The notes under the pieces: generated by a model | Database searches by the model: none | Told to the model about the DNA's origin: nothing | Seen by the model: only the letters and a program-made list of their open reading frames with translations | Shown: positions 11,258 to 23,040 of the stretch, piece after piece | Layout: each line of letters begins with the position of its first letter | Position numbering within the stretch: position 1 is the stretch's first letter | Position numbers and translations under genes: made by a program | Assembly: GCF_027943255.1 (NCBI RefSeq) | Contig: NC_072894.1 | Location: 62,251,601 to 62,315,600, forward strand | DNA length: 64,000 bases | Reading direction: 5' to 3' | Origin: Anastrepha obliqua | Lineage: Eukaryota; Arthropoda; Insecta; Diptera; Tephritidae

Positions 11258-12655
11258 GTAGGTAGGTAGGTAAGATGGCAGGAGTACCTTGCTTTTCTTA
11301 GAAAGAAGTTGTGTAGTTTCCCTTTAACGACGGCCAAGGGGATACCGATGTCTGGAAGAGGGCAGCGGGATTCGGTTCTGCCGCCCCCTTCCTGGCAAGC
11401 TCATCGGCAATTTCATTTCCCTCTATATTCCTGTGCCCAGGAACCCAGATGAGGGAAATGTTTCCTGCACGTTCGAGGCGTTTAAGTTCCTCCTTACAGG
11501 AGTTCACGAGAAGAGAGCTGCAATACAGCGACGACAGTGCCTTGATTGCAGCTTGGCTATCGGAAAAAATATTAATGTTTCCCTCCCAACAGCGATCCCG
11601 AAGCATTTTGCATGCCTGCAGGATCGCGAAGACCTCTGCTTGAAAGACGCTGCTTGTCTCCGGCAGTTTATAGGAGACCGAAATGCTGGCTGATTTGGAG
11701 TAGACCCCCGCTCCCACTCCAGACTCCATTTTGGATCCGTCAGTGAAAACAGAGGCATCTATATCCGCAACAACTCTCCCCTCTTTCCAATCTTGCCTGC
11801 TCGGAAAGATAGCCCTAGCACAACCCTCAAAGGGGAGATCTGCTTCAAGATGCTGCTATGCCCTACAGGGAGTTGTCTCCAAAGGCCAAACTCCTTCAGT
11901 CTAATAGCTATATTAGCCTTCTTAACTCGATTTTCTATGTGCAGCTTCCAGTGGAGCTTGGGGTCAAGTATTACACCAAGATACTTGACTTCCGATGAAA
12001 GTGTAAGACACTGGTTGTTAAGTCTAGGAAGCTTAAACGGTGGAGGCTTGTATTTTCTGGTGAATAGCATCAACTCCGTTTTGTCAGAGTTGACTCTGAG
12101 ACCGCTACTGGCGGCCCACCTGCTGAGTGTAGCCAGTGCACCTTCCAAAATTTCAGCCATTACTGATGGGAAGGGACCTGAGACCATCAGGACCAAGTCA
12201 TCTGCATATGCTACCACCGGGAAATGGGCATCAATAAGGATTTTTAAGGATTCGCCTGCACATTCAACCCACTCCCCGTTCTCTCTTTTGACAAGAGTTT
12301 TACAGGAGTGGTCCTTGGATAGGATCCTGCTGAGTCTGGCCGAGTCTCTTACGGATTCGATGGATTCGCAGTACTCTTTCCAAGAGTTGCGCTTCGCATC
12401 TCTAATGGCTTTCTTATAAACTTTCAAAATTTCCCGGTAATCTTGAAAGTTCCTTATTTGGTAACATTTGTTGAAGACTCTCCTAACCTTCTCTTTCAAG
12501 TCGGTCAGCGTCTTGCTCCACCAGGGAGGAAAGTCTTTCTTGCTAAAGGATACTGGACAGGCCACTTTGAAGGCAGTCTGATAGGACCCTTCTAAGTGTC
12601 TAACTTGCGTGTCCAGTTGCTCCTTAGTGGTAGTCAAGAACTTACTCCTATTCAG
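11258..12655 (-). mobile_element. LOA/I-clade LINE, 5' truncated, deleted in RT
   Basis: Minus-strand coding runs 12637 to 11298. It starts upstream of the reverse transcriptase (FSKKDFPPWWSKTLTDLKEK), then jumps from LKILIDAHFP straight to VVAYADDLVLMV, so the fingers and first palm motifs are missing. The rest of RT follows (VKYLGVILDPKLHWKLHIE). RNase H follows in another frame: QAEVFAILQACK, FSDSQAAIKAL and WVPGHRNIEGNEIADELA. The 3' end carries a TACC tetranucleotide tail at 11258-11275. Defects are the RT deletion and a frameshift near 11760. Confidence 0.88.
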
Positions 12656-13761
12656 CTAATGCTTATAGTTTCGTGCAAAAATGTTCAATTTTTAATTAAA
12701 TGATTTCTTGTGTTAAGAAGATTAAATGATAAAGAATACAATTTGTACAATTTGTACGACTTCCAGGCTTTTGTTTGTATGTATGTTTTTGCAAAGTGCA
12801 CAATACTACCTGAAAAAACTTTCTTACCAAGCACAATGCTCTTGCCACTTGTCAATACTACAAAGAATTGTATTCAATCAGTTTAATGTGCAAATAATTC
12901 CAAGTTATTGGAAATAAGTACGAGTGATATGTCAAGGAACGTTCTAGTCAAGTAGACGGAAGCAAAAAATTAAAAGGAATTCGATGATAAAAATAAATCA
13001 GAAAATATTTATTTTTCAAGACATAAAGAGAAATCACAGCACATTGGTTTGCTGTAAAAATATTTTCTCTGATTGTCTACGTCCTTTCTATGATATTCTT
13101 ACAATTAGATTAAAAAAAGTGTTTTAAAATGAAAGTTACTTAACTACCACAATTGCGGCAATAGTTGACGGCATTGGCTAGAGATGGACACAGAGTTGAG
13201 TGACGGAGTAAACATTTTAAAAAAGCTAGATTGGAAGTCTGTATTCCAATATATGCAAGCGTGCCATGTGCGACATTCTTCAAATATCCGAAGCCTTAAC
13301 ATTTTAGTTGAAAAAATATAAAAAAATCTTTGAAGAAATGTTATTTCCAAATTCAGAAATATATTATTTGCTCAAAAGTTTAAATTTAGTATTACATTTA
13401 AATGTGTACTCCAGCTGACTACCAAACAATGTAATACTACTATTCATGCTTCTGTGTTTCAATTTACGCTCTTATCTGTGACTTTCGGGAATATGTATTC
13501 ATACCTAAGAGATTTCGAAGTGATATTCTGCAGTATATTTAATATTTTTTGTACTACACTTAACTACTTTTGAGTAGTCCATATTTGCTAATTTCTGAAA
13601 TACAGTCAACTATATGTATAAGTAAATATAAACTGGTATATGAATATAGCAGAGTTTTTTGGAACTTATTCAGGGGTTTGCGAAATACTTTTAGATAATA
13701 TTACGTATCCAAAAACTCCGGCTACAAAATAATTTTGTCAATCTTACAAACAACTACCCAC
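12656..13761. other. Intron sequence between LINE and dynein exon
   Basis: AT-rich. A weak plus-strand frame around 13180-13300 has no similarity I can name. Confidence 0.5.
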
Positions 13762-14352
13762 CTTATATTGATACATCGGTGACGGCTCAACCATTTGCTT
13801 GCATTCCTTTAGTATAGTCAAAGCAGCTGGAATCAGCCATTCTGCCATATCATCGAATAATGTCATATAAATTTCATTCAGTCCTATCGTATCTATTAAT
13901 ACTGTCAAGAAACTCTTGTGAAATGTACGCCAACCCAGTTGTGATGGTTCCATATAGATCATGCCACAGCGGGACACAGTAGCCGGGGACGCCTGTTCCA
14001 AATCGGCTGGCTCAAACATCATATTCATTGTTTTAGTCATTTGTATAATTTCACCAGACATGAGACAAAGTTTCTTATTATCATCCAATACTGTATTAAG
14101 ATTCTCGATCCACACAGCATCGACGGGTCCATCAAATAATACCCAGTGACGTTCAGTTGTCGATGCGGTGGCCATTTCACGATACGTTTTAGCCAATACG
14201 CCATCATACCATTCATGCGAAACCGGATCGAAACGACCATAAAGTTGACCCATTGTGATCGCTTTTGGGTTTATGATACGGTAATTTACAGGATACTCAT
14301 CCAAGGTGGCATCAGAATCGGCGTTAACACAACGCAGAGATAAGGCAAGAAT
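13762..14352 (-). CDS. Dynein heavy chain exon: AAA2 core with Walker B
   Basis: This 591 nt, 197-codon exon, phase 0 at both ends, starts at ILALSLRC and carries the AAA2 signature. It contains [20 protein letters not shown], the Walker B segment [19 protein letters not shown] followed by [17 protein letters not shown], and [18 protein letters not shown], which is nearly invariant in axonemal dyneins. It ends SPMYQYK. The acceptor is CCCTCACAG above 14352 and the donor is AAG|GTGGGT at 13762/13761. The open frame continues 33 codons upstream of the acceptor by chance; those residues do not resemble dynein and are intron. AAA2 normally binds ATP without strong hydrolysis and has a structural role. 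Confidence 0.96.
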
Positions 14353-15041
14353 CTGTGAGGGGATACGAGTTAGAAAAAAAATATTAGGATTATTCAAAAC
14401 GAAGTATGTATATGCATTACACCGTACCGAAGAAAAAAGTTCTCTGTCCACCCCTGAGGCAAGGTAATTTCAAGAATTTTTTTTCTGACGAATATAGGGT
14501 CGTTTCTTTTGTATTTTTCGTTATATCTTCGACATCTATAGTCCTATTTTAAAAGTATTAAGTATTTTTGTTTTTTTTGTTGTTTCAAAGTATATTGATC
14601 CCAAGCACCCCGTTCTGGTGCTTATCCTTTATATCTCAGTTCTTATCGTCCTAAGGTCGGTAGGTATAAAATAATCTCTAACTGAATGATGTCTGGAATA
14701 ATACCACTACTACTCTCATACTTTGTTTTACTACAAGTTTTACTATTCATTTTCTGTGTGAAATGAATCTTTTGAATTCGATGTATCTATTGCCGTTATC
14801 TTTCGTGTTTGTTATTATTGAAGGTTTTGGGGATTTTCACTCCCTTCTGGACCAAATCTATCTTAGTATTTAATCTCGAGTGCTTCGCAATTTGAATATT
14901 TTCGATATAGGCTTTTTAAGACCTTTTTATGCAAGAAATGTACCTGCCATGAGAGCCTTGACCATTTAGAAATCTTTTGAGATTGACTTTGTTCCATTAT
15001 TCTTCTTAATTATGCTTATATGTATAAAAAATAAATAAATA
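14353..15041. other. Intron sequence upstream of exon 13762-14352
   Basis: Contains the splice acceptor tract at 14353-14375. Nothing else recognised. Confidence 0.5.
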
Positions 15042-15330
15042 ATTGGCGCGTACACTTCTGTCAGGTGTTTGGTCGAGCTCGTCTTCCTATTTATAGCATG
15101 CGTCTTGATGTTGTTCCACAAATGTAGGGACCTACAGTTCTTTAAGCCGACTCAGAACGGCAAATGGTTTTTTATGAGGAGCTTCCACATGGCAGAAATA
15201 CGCTCGGAGGTTTGGCATTGCCTGCCGAGGGCCGGCTGCTATTAAAAAAACGTTTTCTATACTTTTGCTGTTTCATGCAACGGGATTCGAGCCTACGCAC
15301 GCCCTAATAGTAGCCACGTACGAACCCAAA
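15042..15330 (-). repeat. SINE family copy 3
   Basis: Reverse copy with the 3' end AGTGTACGCGCCAATTATT at 15042, the central GGCAAATGGTTTTTTATGAG, and a degraded tRNA-like head near 15285-15330 (GGGATTCGAGCC on plus). Box A is poorly kept. Confidence 0.8.
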
Positions 15331-16019
15331 CAAACCCAACCTGACAAACAAAATAAATCGGCGGCTCGTTCATCAAAAATAAAGCGTCCTTTTATCACTC
15401 TGAGGATATTTGGTTACCACAGCTGCCCACAGGGGATGCATTCGCCAAATGCTCGGTCCACAATTTTTTTTTTTTCATAAGCTGCAAGTAGGAGTTCTAC
15501 TTCAGTATGATCGATTAGACCGAATGTGAACTGTGTGAGCCACAATGCAGTTTGATGGATCGTTGGGGTGACACGAACTGAGATCAGGTGGGTAAGTATC
15601 ATATTAGAACTAGGTAATTGAGACCTCAATTATAAATGCCGAAGATGTAACGAAAAATATAAAAATACGACCTCGAAATTCGTCCAATAAATCATTTAAA
15701 TTGGCTTATAATCGAGAAACTTCCCTAATAAAAGTACTTGAGGCCAACCAAATTTGGAATAAAAACAGTATCTCCTCGGTAAAAAAACCTCAATATAACA
15801 CACATGAAGATCGCCCTATAAATGCCAAAGTTATAACAAAAAATTAAAAATGACAAAAAACCAACCCTTACGTTTGGCCAAAAAAAAAATCTAAACTATC
15901 TTGCGAAAGTACTTCGGTCTCAAGGGTGAACGGGGAACTTTTTTGTTCGGTACTTTCTAATGTACACATGTATGCATTTTATTTACGTATTTAACTATTA
16001 TTATATTATTTATTTATTA
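15331..16019. other. Intron sequence, unidentified
   Basis: A minus-strand frame at 15414-15629 (DHTEVELLLAAYEKKKIVD) looks protein-like but I cannot place it. The rest is AT-rich. Confidence 0.35.
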
Positions 16020-16167
16020 TTATTATTTATTGTTCGACTTTCTTAAAATAAACATTACATTTCATTTTTAATCATTAACATTAGAACGTACGACAGTGAC
16101 ACTAGGTCGTTTGTCGGAAGAAAAAAGAAGAAACAAAATCTTACATTTTACATATGTTACTATGGTA

Positions 16168-19100
16168 CTATGTATTGAATTCGCTTAAAATTAATTTTCT
16201 ATATTCTATAGCACCAGTGATGAACTTAAATAAGTTATTATATCCAGAAGGGCCAACACCATTTAAAATATCTATGATTTCATCTCGGTTTAAACTATAT
16301 TTTCCAAAAAATCTTTGACGAATTCTTTTAAGTATCGGGCATTTTCCTAAGAAATGTGTGATGTCTTCTAATTCATTTAAGTTACATAAAGTGCAATTTA
16401 AATCCCTTTGGCTTCCCAAGTATATTAAATCACATCTGGCTTTCATAATCCACATAATTTTATAGATTCCAGTATTATCGTTTAAATAGCTTCTGGCGTT
16501 GTTATGGTCTAATTCCTTATATAATCGGGTGCTTTGGTGTGCCCTTTCCCATAAAGTTCGAATATTCGAATCATGAAGATTTTCTATTATTGAAATTATA
16601 TTTCTATTCCACTCTCTTTTATTTGAAGTGCCCCAGTTACATGTTATATTTAACTTTTGTGCTAGATTACTAATTTCTTCAACCCAAAATATTTGTTTTT
16701 CTAAAATCTTTTTTGATAGTATATGAGGCAATCTATTATCATCATATTCAAATAACGTTTTGAATATATATTTTAAGTGAAGCTGCAGTATATACAAATG
16801 AAAACTTGGAACATTTGTCTCCAAGAGAATGCAATAAGATGGCGTATTACTCGGGAGATGAAGTACCCTTTTTAAAAAATAAAGTTGAATTTTGTCTACT
16901 TCTTCAAACAACGAGTTTCCCCATACCTGAGCAGCATAACTCTGGATTGCTCTAGTCACCGCTAAAAACAGTTTCCATTTTGCCGACAACTTAATTTTAT
17001 TTTTACTAAGAAATGTGCACCAAGTTGCATTTATGCTGTTTTTCGCTAGAACATTTCTATTTTCTATATGTTGCTTGAAACTGAGTTTTGATGTTAGCTT
17101 TACACCACTTTTCTTTTTCTGCTATTCTACCGCCTCTCCGAAAAATCATTATAGCTGACTTAGATAAGTTTACTTGCATATTCCACTTATCGCAGTATTT
17201 TTCTAAGTTGCTTATCATTTTTTGAAGGGCACTAACCTCATCTGCCAATATGACGATATCGTCAGCATATAAAAGCAAACGGATATTTAACTCATCTATA
17301 AAGAGTCCCCCCTCCAAGCAGTCGTGCAGGTCATTCAAGTAAAGAGCAAAGAGCAAAGGTGAAAGCAGGCACCCTTGCTTTACTCCTGACGATATTTTGA
17401 ATTTTTCACTCATTTCATCTCCTACTTTTACTATCGAACATGTATTTCTGTAATAACTTTCAATAAAGTTTGCCATTTTGGTTTAGATTCCCATTTCATG
17501 AAGCTTGTATAGCAATAGTTGTCTAGGGACAGTATCAAAAGCGGCTTTAAGGTCCACAAAAAACGCGTACACTTTTTTCTTCTCCCTAAACTTAATATGG
17601 GCTATTGCTGCTAGGTTATATATATTATCTACAGTTGAATGTCGCTTTCTGAAACCTGCTTGAAATTCTGTAATAATATTTTTATTTTCTACCCAGCTTG
17701 TGAGTCGCTCATTTAAAATGCCCATCATTATCTTTGCAACACAATTCATGAATGAGATACCTCTATAATTGGAGGGAGATTTCCTATCGCCTTTTTTAAA
17801 GAGCGGATATATCAGACTTGTTTCGAAACATTCAGATACTTGGCCCATATTATATAGCCTATTAAAAACGTTTGCCAACTCAACAAGAAACCGGTCATCG
17901 GCATTTTTAAAGAACTCATATGGAACCTTGTCTGAGCCTGGAGCTTTTCCACATTTCGTTTTTTGTAACATCAATCTGATTTCATCTATTGAGATTGGTC
18001 TGTCTAGACAATCATCCCTTACTAAATTTGCCACATATTGTATACATGGTGCACAGCGAGTTGGATTTAATAATGTTTGAAAATAGTGCATGAATATTGC
18101 TGGAGATACCTCTAGACAAGATTCTGTAACTGAACACCGAAGGACGTTGACCATCTTCCACCAATCCTTACTGTTATTAACCTCATTTATTCTGAGTTCA
18201 AGATTGTCATAGTAATTCTTCTTGCTCTCTTCACACAGTTTCTTGTATTTTCTATTTGCCTGAATATATTTCTTTTTATCACTTCCACTCAAAGTTTTGT
18301 TATAAATTCTCAGTTGTTTTAATGACATCTTTCTAGCTGACTGACATTTCCAGGTAAACCATTCCGATTTCTTTCTTAATCTTTCTTTATTTCGCCTCTG
18401 TGAAGTTGATATTCTAATTATTTCAGTTAAATCTTCAAGATCTAGCTCTTTTTTTACATATTTCGTTTTCTGTAGGTTGCTAATAAGTTTCTTGTTATAC
18501 AATTCTGCTCGTAATTCATCCCAAACAATTTTTGGTAACAAGTTCGTCTTGCATATTGAAGCTGATTTTCTTGCAGGCAATTGCATTTTTAAAATAATAG
18601 GCATGTGATCAGACCATGTTTTATTGTCCACTATAAAATCAGACGCATGTTTCAATATGTCCCGAGATATTGCACATATATCATTTACAGATTCACCTAT
18701 ATTACTAACATAAGTAAATTTTCCCTCAACATCACTACTTAACATGCCATTCAACACTATTAGACCATTATTTATACAGAACTCTATGAACTGCCTCCCA
18801 CCTCTATTAATTTTTTTGTCTCTTGAATTCCTATCTGCTTTTCCTCCTACAATATCATTTAGTAAGATTTCGTCCATATTTACTTGTAAGTCTCCAATTC
18901 GTACATTAAGGTCACCGATTACAACACCATTTACAAAATCATTTTGAACAAAACTTTCTTTTACAATTTCAAAATCATGTATCCAGTTATTACCCTTCAA
19001 ATATAATGGAATCAAGTTTACAGTTTTTTCCGCCACACAAAATTCGATTACGTCTAAACAGTCTAAACACTTAAACGAATATCTGACATCAACATTTTCT

Positions 19101-19350
19101 AAGTCTTTTTTAATGCCATAAAGGAGTCCACCACTTGCCCGTCCATAATGACTACGTCGTACTGCTGATCTCCAAAACAGAGTAAACCCCTTGAAGAATT
19201 TAAAATATTTTTCAAAATTTTCCGTTTCAACATGCGTTTCTAACAAGATAAAAACATCAAACGAACAAATGTAATCAAAAAAATCTTTATATGTATAACG
19301 TTTTGTTTGCTAAGCCGTTAATGTTATACGACACAATATTAATATTAGTT
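16168..19350 (-). pseudogene. LINE endonuclease/reverse transcriptase ORF2, broken
   Basis: Endonuclease motifs: VVIGDLNVRIGD near 18900 and TWSDHMPIILKM near 18610. RT motifs: KTKCGKAPGSDKVPYEFF, SNYRGISFMNCVAKIMMGIL, FVDLKAAFDTVPR, SSGVKQGCLLSPLLFALYLN and LLLYADDIVILA. The C-terminal domain (16989-16168) has a CTLCNLNELEDITHFLGKCP zinc-knuckle-like motif. Lesions: an in-frame TAA at 17483-17485 between RT motifs, a one-base frameshift near 17108, and a frameshift close to the endonuclease start (about 19300-19250). The enzyme would nick DNA and prime reverse transcription at the target; this copy cannot. Confidence 0.88.
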
Positions 19351-19426
19351 AATTGATTACGATTTTCTAAAAGTTCATCACTGCTGGTTATTACATTTAA
19401 TTTTGCGGTTACTTTAGTACAATTCT

Positions 19427-19762
19427 TTAGTTTTTTGAATTTATTTTCTCTAACAAAGAGTGATAGGTAATATCAATTTTTGACACGTTTATACCAAAGT
19501 AGTGAATAAGAATTTTCTCTGCCGGCTGTCCCTCACACATAAGTAATTTATTATTATTGTATGACATCCATTTGCCGTCAATATTCATGCTATCATTCCT
19601 TACGAATATCTTATGTGTTCTACTTAAGGTCAAGAGCTTTTGTTTTAACTGCAATAGCACTTTTCTATTTTGTTGCCTTTCAGAGCTAAGGTCCTTTTCA
19701 ATATATATATCCGAACCTCGCAACATTCTAGCGTTTTTAAGGATATCCCCTGCCATTTCCAC
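19427..19762 (-). pseudogene. LINE ORF1 fragment
   Basis: 111-residue frame lying just 5' of the LINE endonuclease on the same strand. It has a basic, coiled-coil-like segment (ERQQNRKVLLQLKQKLLTLS) and the FVRNDSMNIDGKW block. ORF1 proteins of these LINEs bind RNA. The N-terminal part is missing. Confidence 0.6.
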
Positions 19763-19805
19763 GGTTTCAAACTCTGCTATTATATTGCACTTATTATCTT
19801 AACTA

Positions 19806-20190
19806 TTAGGTGTTAAAAATAAATATTTTCATATAAAAAAAATTGGTTTCAAATTGGATACGTTTTTTTAGGTTGGAAATTCAGACAAGAGAGTTTAAGA
19901 TTTTTAATTATTTTACAAAGTTTTTAATTAACCTAGGAAACCGTGCAAGTATAATTTGCCTTGCACTTTTAAATTTGATATTCCAGCACTGACTCTAACA
20001 TGAATACTTATGTATATAAATATAAAGTTGCTGCTACAGATACTATGGAAATGAGAATTTTCGTAATATAAATTAAAACTCGCGAAAGGTAGCAAATGTG
20101 GCAACTTTCTCGAGGCTAATTGCATTTCTCTGCTCCAATTTCAGAGAGCAAAGTTCAATTTCAAAATGAAACTGCGAAAAAAAATACAAC
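19806..20190. other. Intron sequence between LINE and piggyBac
   Basis: AT-rich; no feature seen. Confidence 0.5.
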
Positions 20191-20194
20191 TTAA

Positions 20195-22624
20195 CCCTTA
20201 ACTGGTCCGGTACTCCATTAGTAACATAACTGGTCCGGCGTAGTCTGTGAGACGAGTACGTTTTGAAGCTCAAGAATAAAACACAACATAAAGTTATTAT
20301 TATTTTTTAATAAACATCGATATTATGAACACAAATGAACTACATTTAGTAAAAATACATGCAATTGGGGCAAAGTCTAACAAATTATAAACGCAAGAAG
20401 AAATAATGTACCACACATTTACAAAAAAATGCTTATTCTTTCCGAAAATCATAAAACAGTGAGAACAAGCTAGTTAACTATTTTTTTTTTAAGAATTGAT
20501 TTGTAAATCATTATATAACCATAAAACTCATAAAGATATGGAAAGTTGAAGGTGGTTTTGTATCCAGCAAGGTCCAAAGTTCACAAGTTTGAGATACAGT
20601 TTTTGCAGATTGGATCTGTAGCAGGTCTGTAGCAGACCCTAAGCAGACTGGATTCTTGCAATAAACGAATAGGTATTTGGTCATCCTGCGTTTGTTGCTA
20701 GGACATATATGGCAAATCTTACGTTTTTGGAGAATAAGATTTGTTTCATCATTAGTTGGTTGTTCTTCTGGAACTCTAAGTATCCTTCTAATCATGGTTC
20801 GTATTTCACGTGGTATATTCATCATTGTTATGCGCCGTTTCATATGATCTTCCACCAATTGCATAGCTAGCTGTTTTCCAAAAACATTTTTTTCTTTTAT
20901 TATTGGATTGTTTTTGTAACACTGATGAAGAATATAAGAATTTACCACAGAAATATCCAAGACACGGAAAAAGATTGTCAATGGCCACATTCGACTACGA
21001 CGACTGGATGTACTTTTTGAACACTTTTCGTCAATGGAATCAACTCCTCCTTTATTTTCGTTATAAAAGGTGATTATTTCTAGTTTATCAGTTACTTGGT
21101 CAGTGTATTCTCTGTCGTGCATGGAAGATATCAGAATTGTGGCTTTTCCAACTTTTCCAACGTGGGAAATTATTGTGCATTCCTCCATAAATCCATAGAA
21201 TGTTGATCCAGCAGCTCTTTTGCGATTGGGTAGGAAGGTCTGTGGTATTTCAGGTTTTTTTTTTAAGGTTGCCTACATACGTTAAATTTTTCTTTAGAAG
21301 GACGTCCACTAACTGTATTGAAGAATACCAGTTATCAGCTGTTATGTTGCGATTGCTGTTGAAGAGCGGCGTTGCTAGGCGTAATACTGCTTGCGTAGGT
21401 TGTAAAAGTTTCTTATCTTCGTCACTGAGACCAAAACCATCCGAGTCCTTTCAGCAATAGATATAAGCATTATAAAGATAGCTGTTTCTCGCGCCTGTTA
21501 AGCACTGAGGCCATATTTTGCTGGCTTGTTTGGCATGTATATCTTAAAGCGGCATCTCCCACGGAAACTCACCAGCATTTCGTCTACAGTAGCAGATTGC
21601 CCTAATCCATATAAACTTTGGCAATTCTCTATAAAACTGTTAAACACGACGGATATAGCTGCAGCAGGGTCATCCTTTTTGCGTTCTTCTCTATCTTCTC
21701 GATTATCAAATCTTATCGCAGCCAAAAGGACAGCAAATCTTTTCTTACTGAGAACTGCTCTGAATATGTCCCTTACAGTTCCCTCTGTTGCAAATAGACA
21801 GTCTAGGTGTTTATGACTTGAATTAAATACTGCCGTGTACACGAGAAGTCCAAAAAAAGCTTTCAACTCAGTTATATCTGTTTCTCTTAGATGGTGTTTT
21901 GAAACAGCAGAATATTTTTCACTCATCGAATTTAACTTTTTGTTAGTGCACTGCATAATATGCTCCAATATATTGTCACTAAAAAGTAAGCCCCAAATAG
22001 CTAGCGGATTCAGACTCACCAAGCATCCTTGCCTTTGCTTTCAGTATGGGAACTTTCATCACAATGTTATGTTTTCGGACTTTAGATGATGGACGAACTT
22101 CTGAAGTACACCACCTATACCGATTTTTGCCATATATATATTTCTTTTCACTTTCCGTTAAGTCCACTTCATCTGGACTTTCATCTCATCCTGTCATTGT
22201 CCTCCTCACATTCAGATAATTCCGAGTTAGTGTCATGCTCTGACTCAATATTATAGTCGTCCGACACATCGTCTATATCACTACCACTGTCAGTGTCTTC
22301 GTTATTCCACTTAGAGAGAGTTTCTTCATAATCACAATCGCCCAAACGCACCCGTTTAGATGGCCCAGCCATAACTCACTATATTTGAAACACGCACTAA
22401 AGTAACGTAAAGGGTCCGGCGTAGTCTGACAGACTACCGCGCAAATATAATCGTTCCTAACTTAGAGTATAACTGAACAAAATCGACAGAAATGTGACTA
22501 TTTTTTAATGACCAATAGGGGAAGGAATAGGCGGAGCGACCCGTATGTAGGTGGTTCCAGTAGCAAATAAACAGGATTTGTTTATATGACGTAGTCTCTC
22601 AGACGACGCCGGACCAGTTAAGGG
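20195..22624 (-). mobile_element. piggyBac-type element flanked by TTAA
   Basis: TTAA at 20191-20194 and 22625-22628 flanks inverted repeats CCCTTAACTGGTCCGG. Subterminal copies of GGTCCGGCGTAGTCTG occur inside both ends (20232-20247 and 22410-22425). The 2430 bp between encodes a piggyBac transposase on the minus strand. TTAA targeting and CCC-starting repeats are hallmarks of the superfamily. Confidence 0.95.
20511..22372 (-). pseudogene. piggyBac transposase pseudogene
   Basis: The ATG at 22372 opens MAGPSKRVRLGDCDYEETLS with an acidic N-terminus (SDIDDVSDDYNIESEHD). Frame breaks near 22183 and 22015 lead into NPLAIWGLLFSDNILEHIM. The first catalytic aspartate motif is SATVDEMLVSFRGRCRFKIY. 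Between about 21500 and 21190 the frame is badly degraded. The C-terminal part (21188-20511) has FYNENKGGVDSIDEKC, the third catalytic aspartate, and a cysteine-rich tail (KICHICPSNKRRMTKYLFVY). Multiple lesions make it non-functional. Confidence 0.92.
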
Positions 22625-22869
22625 TTAATAATGGAAGACTTATAAGAGTTGAACTTTGTTTATTTGCGTGAAATGAAACGGGAAAGTTAAAAGTTATACT
22701 ATTGTTAACGATTGTTAAATTTTAATATACATACTTATATATGTACTATATGTATGTTTATATGTATTGCAGCGCAGGTGGAAAACTGAACTGCGTATGC
22801 TACGAGTAACTTCCTCAGCATTCACATTTTTATGGAATTAGTATTGAAGTATTGAAATTTTCAACTTAC

Positions 22870-23040
22870 CTGATATGCTGTTGTTTTCCCGCCCATTGGG
22901 CCACCGACAATCATTAGGCCATGACGCACCAGCAGCATTTCATAGATTTGCAAAATTTTCTCGATGAACCAAGGTGTTGGTTGCAAATTTGCCTCTTTCA
23001 AATTGATATCTAGCCACTTAAGAATATCGTCGCGTTTTGG
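22870..23040 (-). CDS. Dynein heavy chain exon: AAA2 Walker A
   Basis: This 171 nt (57 codon) exon is phase 0 at both ends. It reads PKRDDILKWLDINLKEANLQ, then PWFIEKILQIYEMLLVRHG and the AAA2 P-loop LMIVGGPMGGKTTAYQ. Axonemal relatives usually have GEPFGGKT here, so the glycine-lysine-threonine core is kept while two preceding residues differ. The acceptor is TTTTTCTAG above 23040 and the donor is CAG|GTAAGT at 22870/22869. It joins LPE of the preceding exon (28400-28587) and ILALS of the following one (13762-14352) without a gap relative to the family. Confidence 0.94.

Larger units (their letters stand above)
16020..19805 (-). mobile_element. CR1/L2-like LINE, almost complete
   Basis: The minus-strand order is an ORF1 C-terminal piece (19762-19427), an AP-endonuclease starting near 19350 (INIVSYNINGLANK), reverse transcriptase and a long C-terminal domain to 16168. 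The 3' UTR ends in an AATAAT-type tract near 16020-16030. ORF1 holds SDIYIEKDLSSERQQNRKVL and FVRNDSMNIDGKW, typical of ORF1 of the CR1/Daphne/I supergroup. The exact clade is uncertain. Nearly full coding length with few lesions suggests limited decay. Confidence 0.85.

Noticed and set aside
11433..12419. Plus-strand open frames of 86 and 208 codons
   Set aside because: They are antisense shadows of the minus-strand LOA-like LINE coding region.
13744..14451. Full 235-codon frame as a single dynein ORF
   Set aside because: The first 33 codons and the last few are intron read-through; AG and GT splice sites and family alignment limit the exon to 13762-14352.
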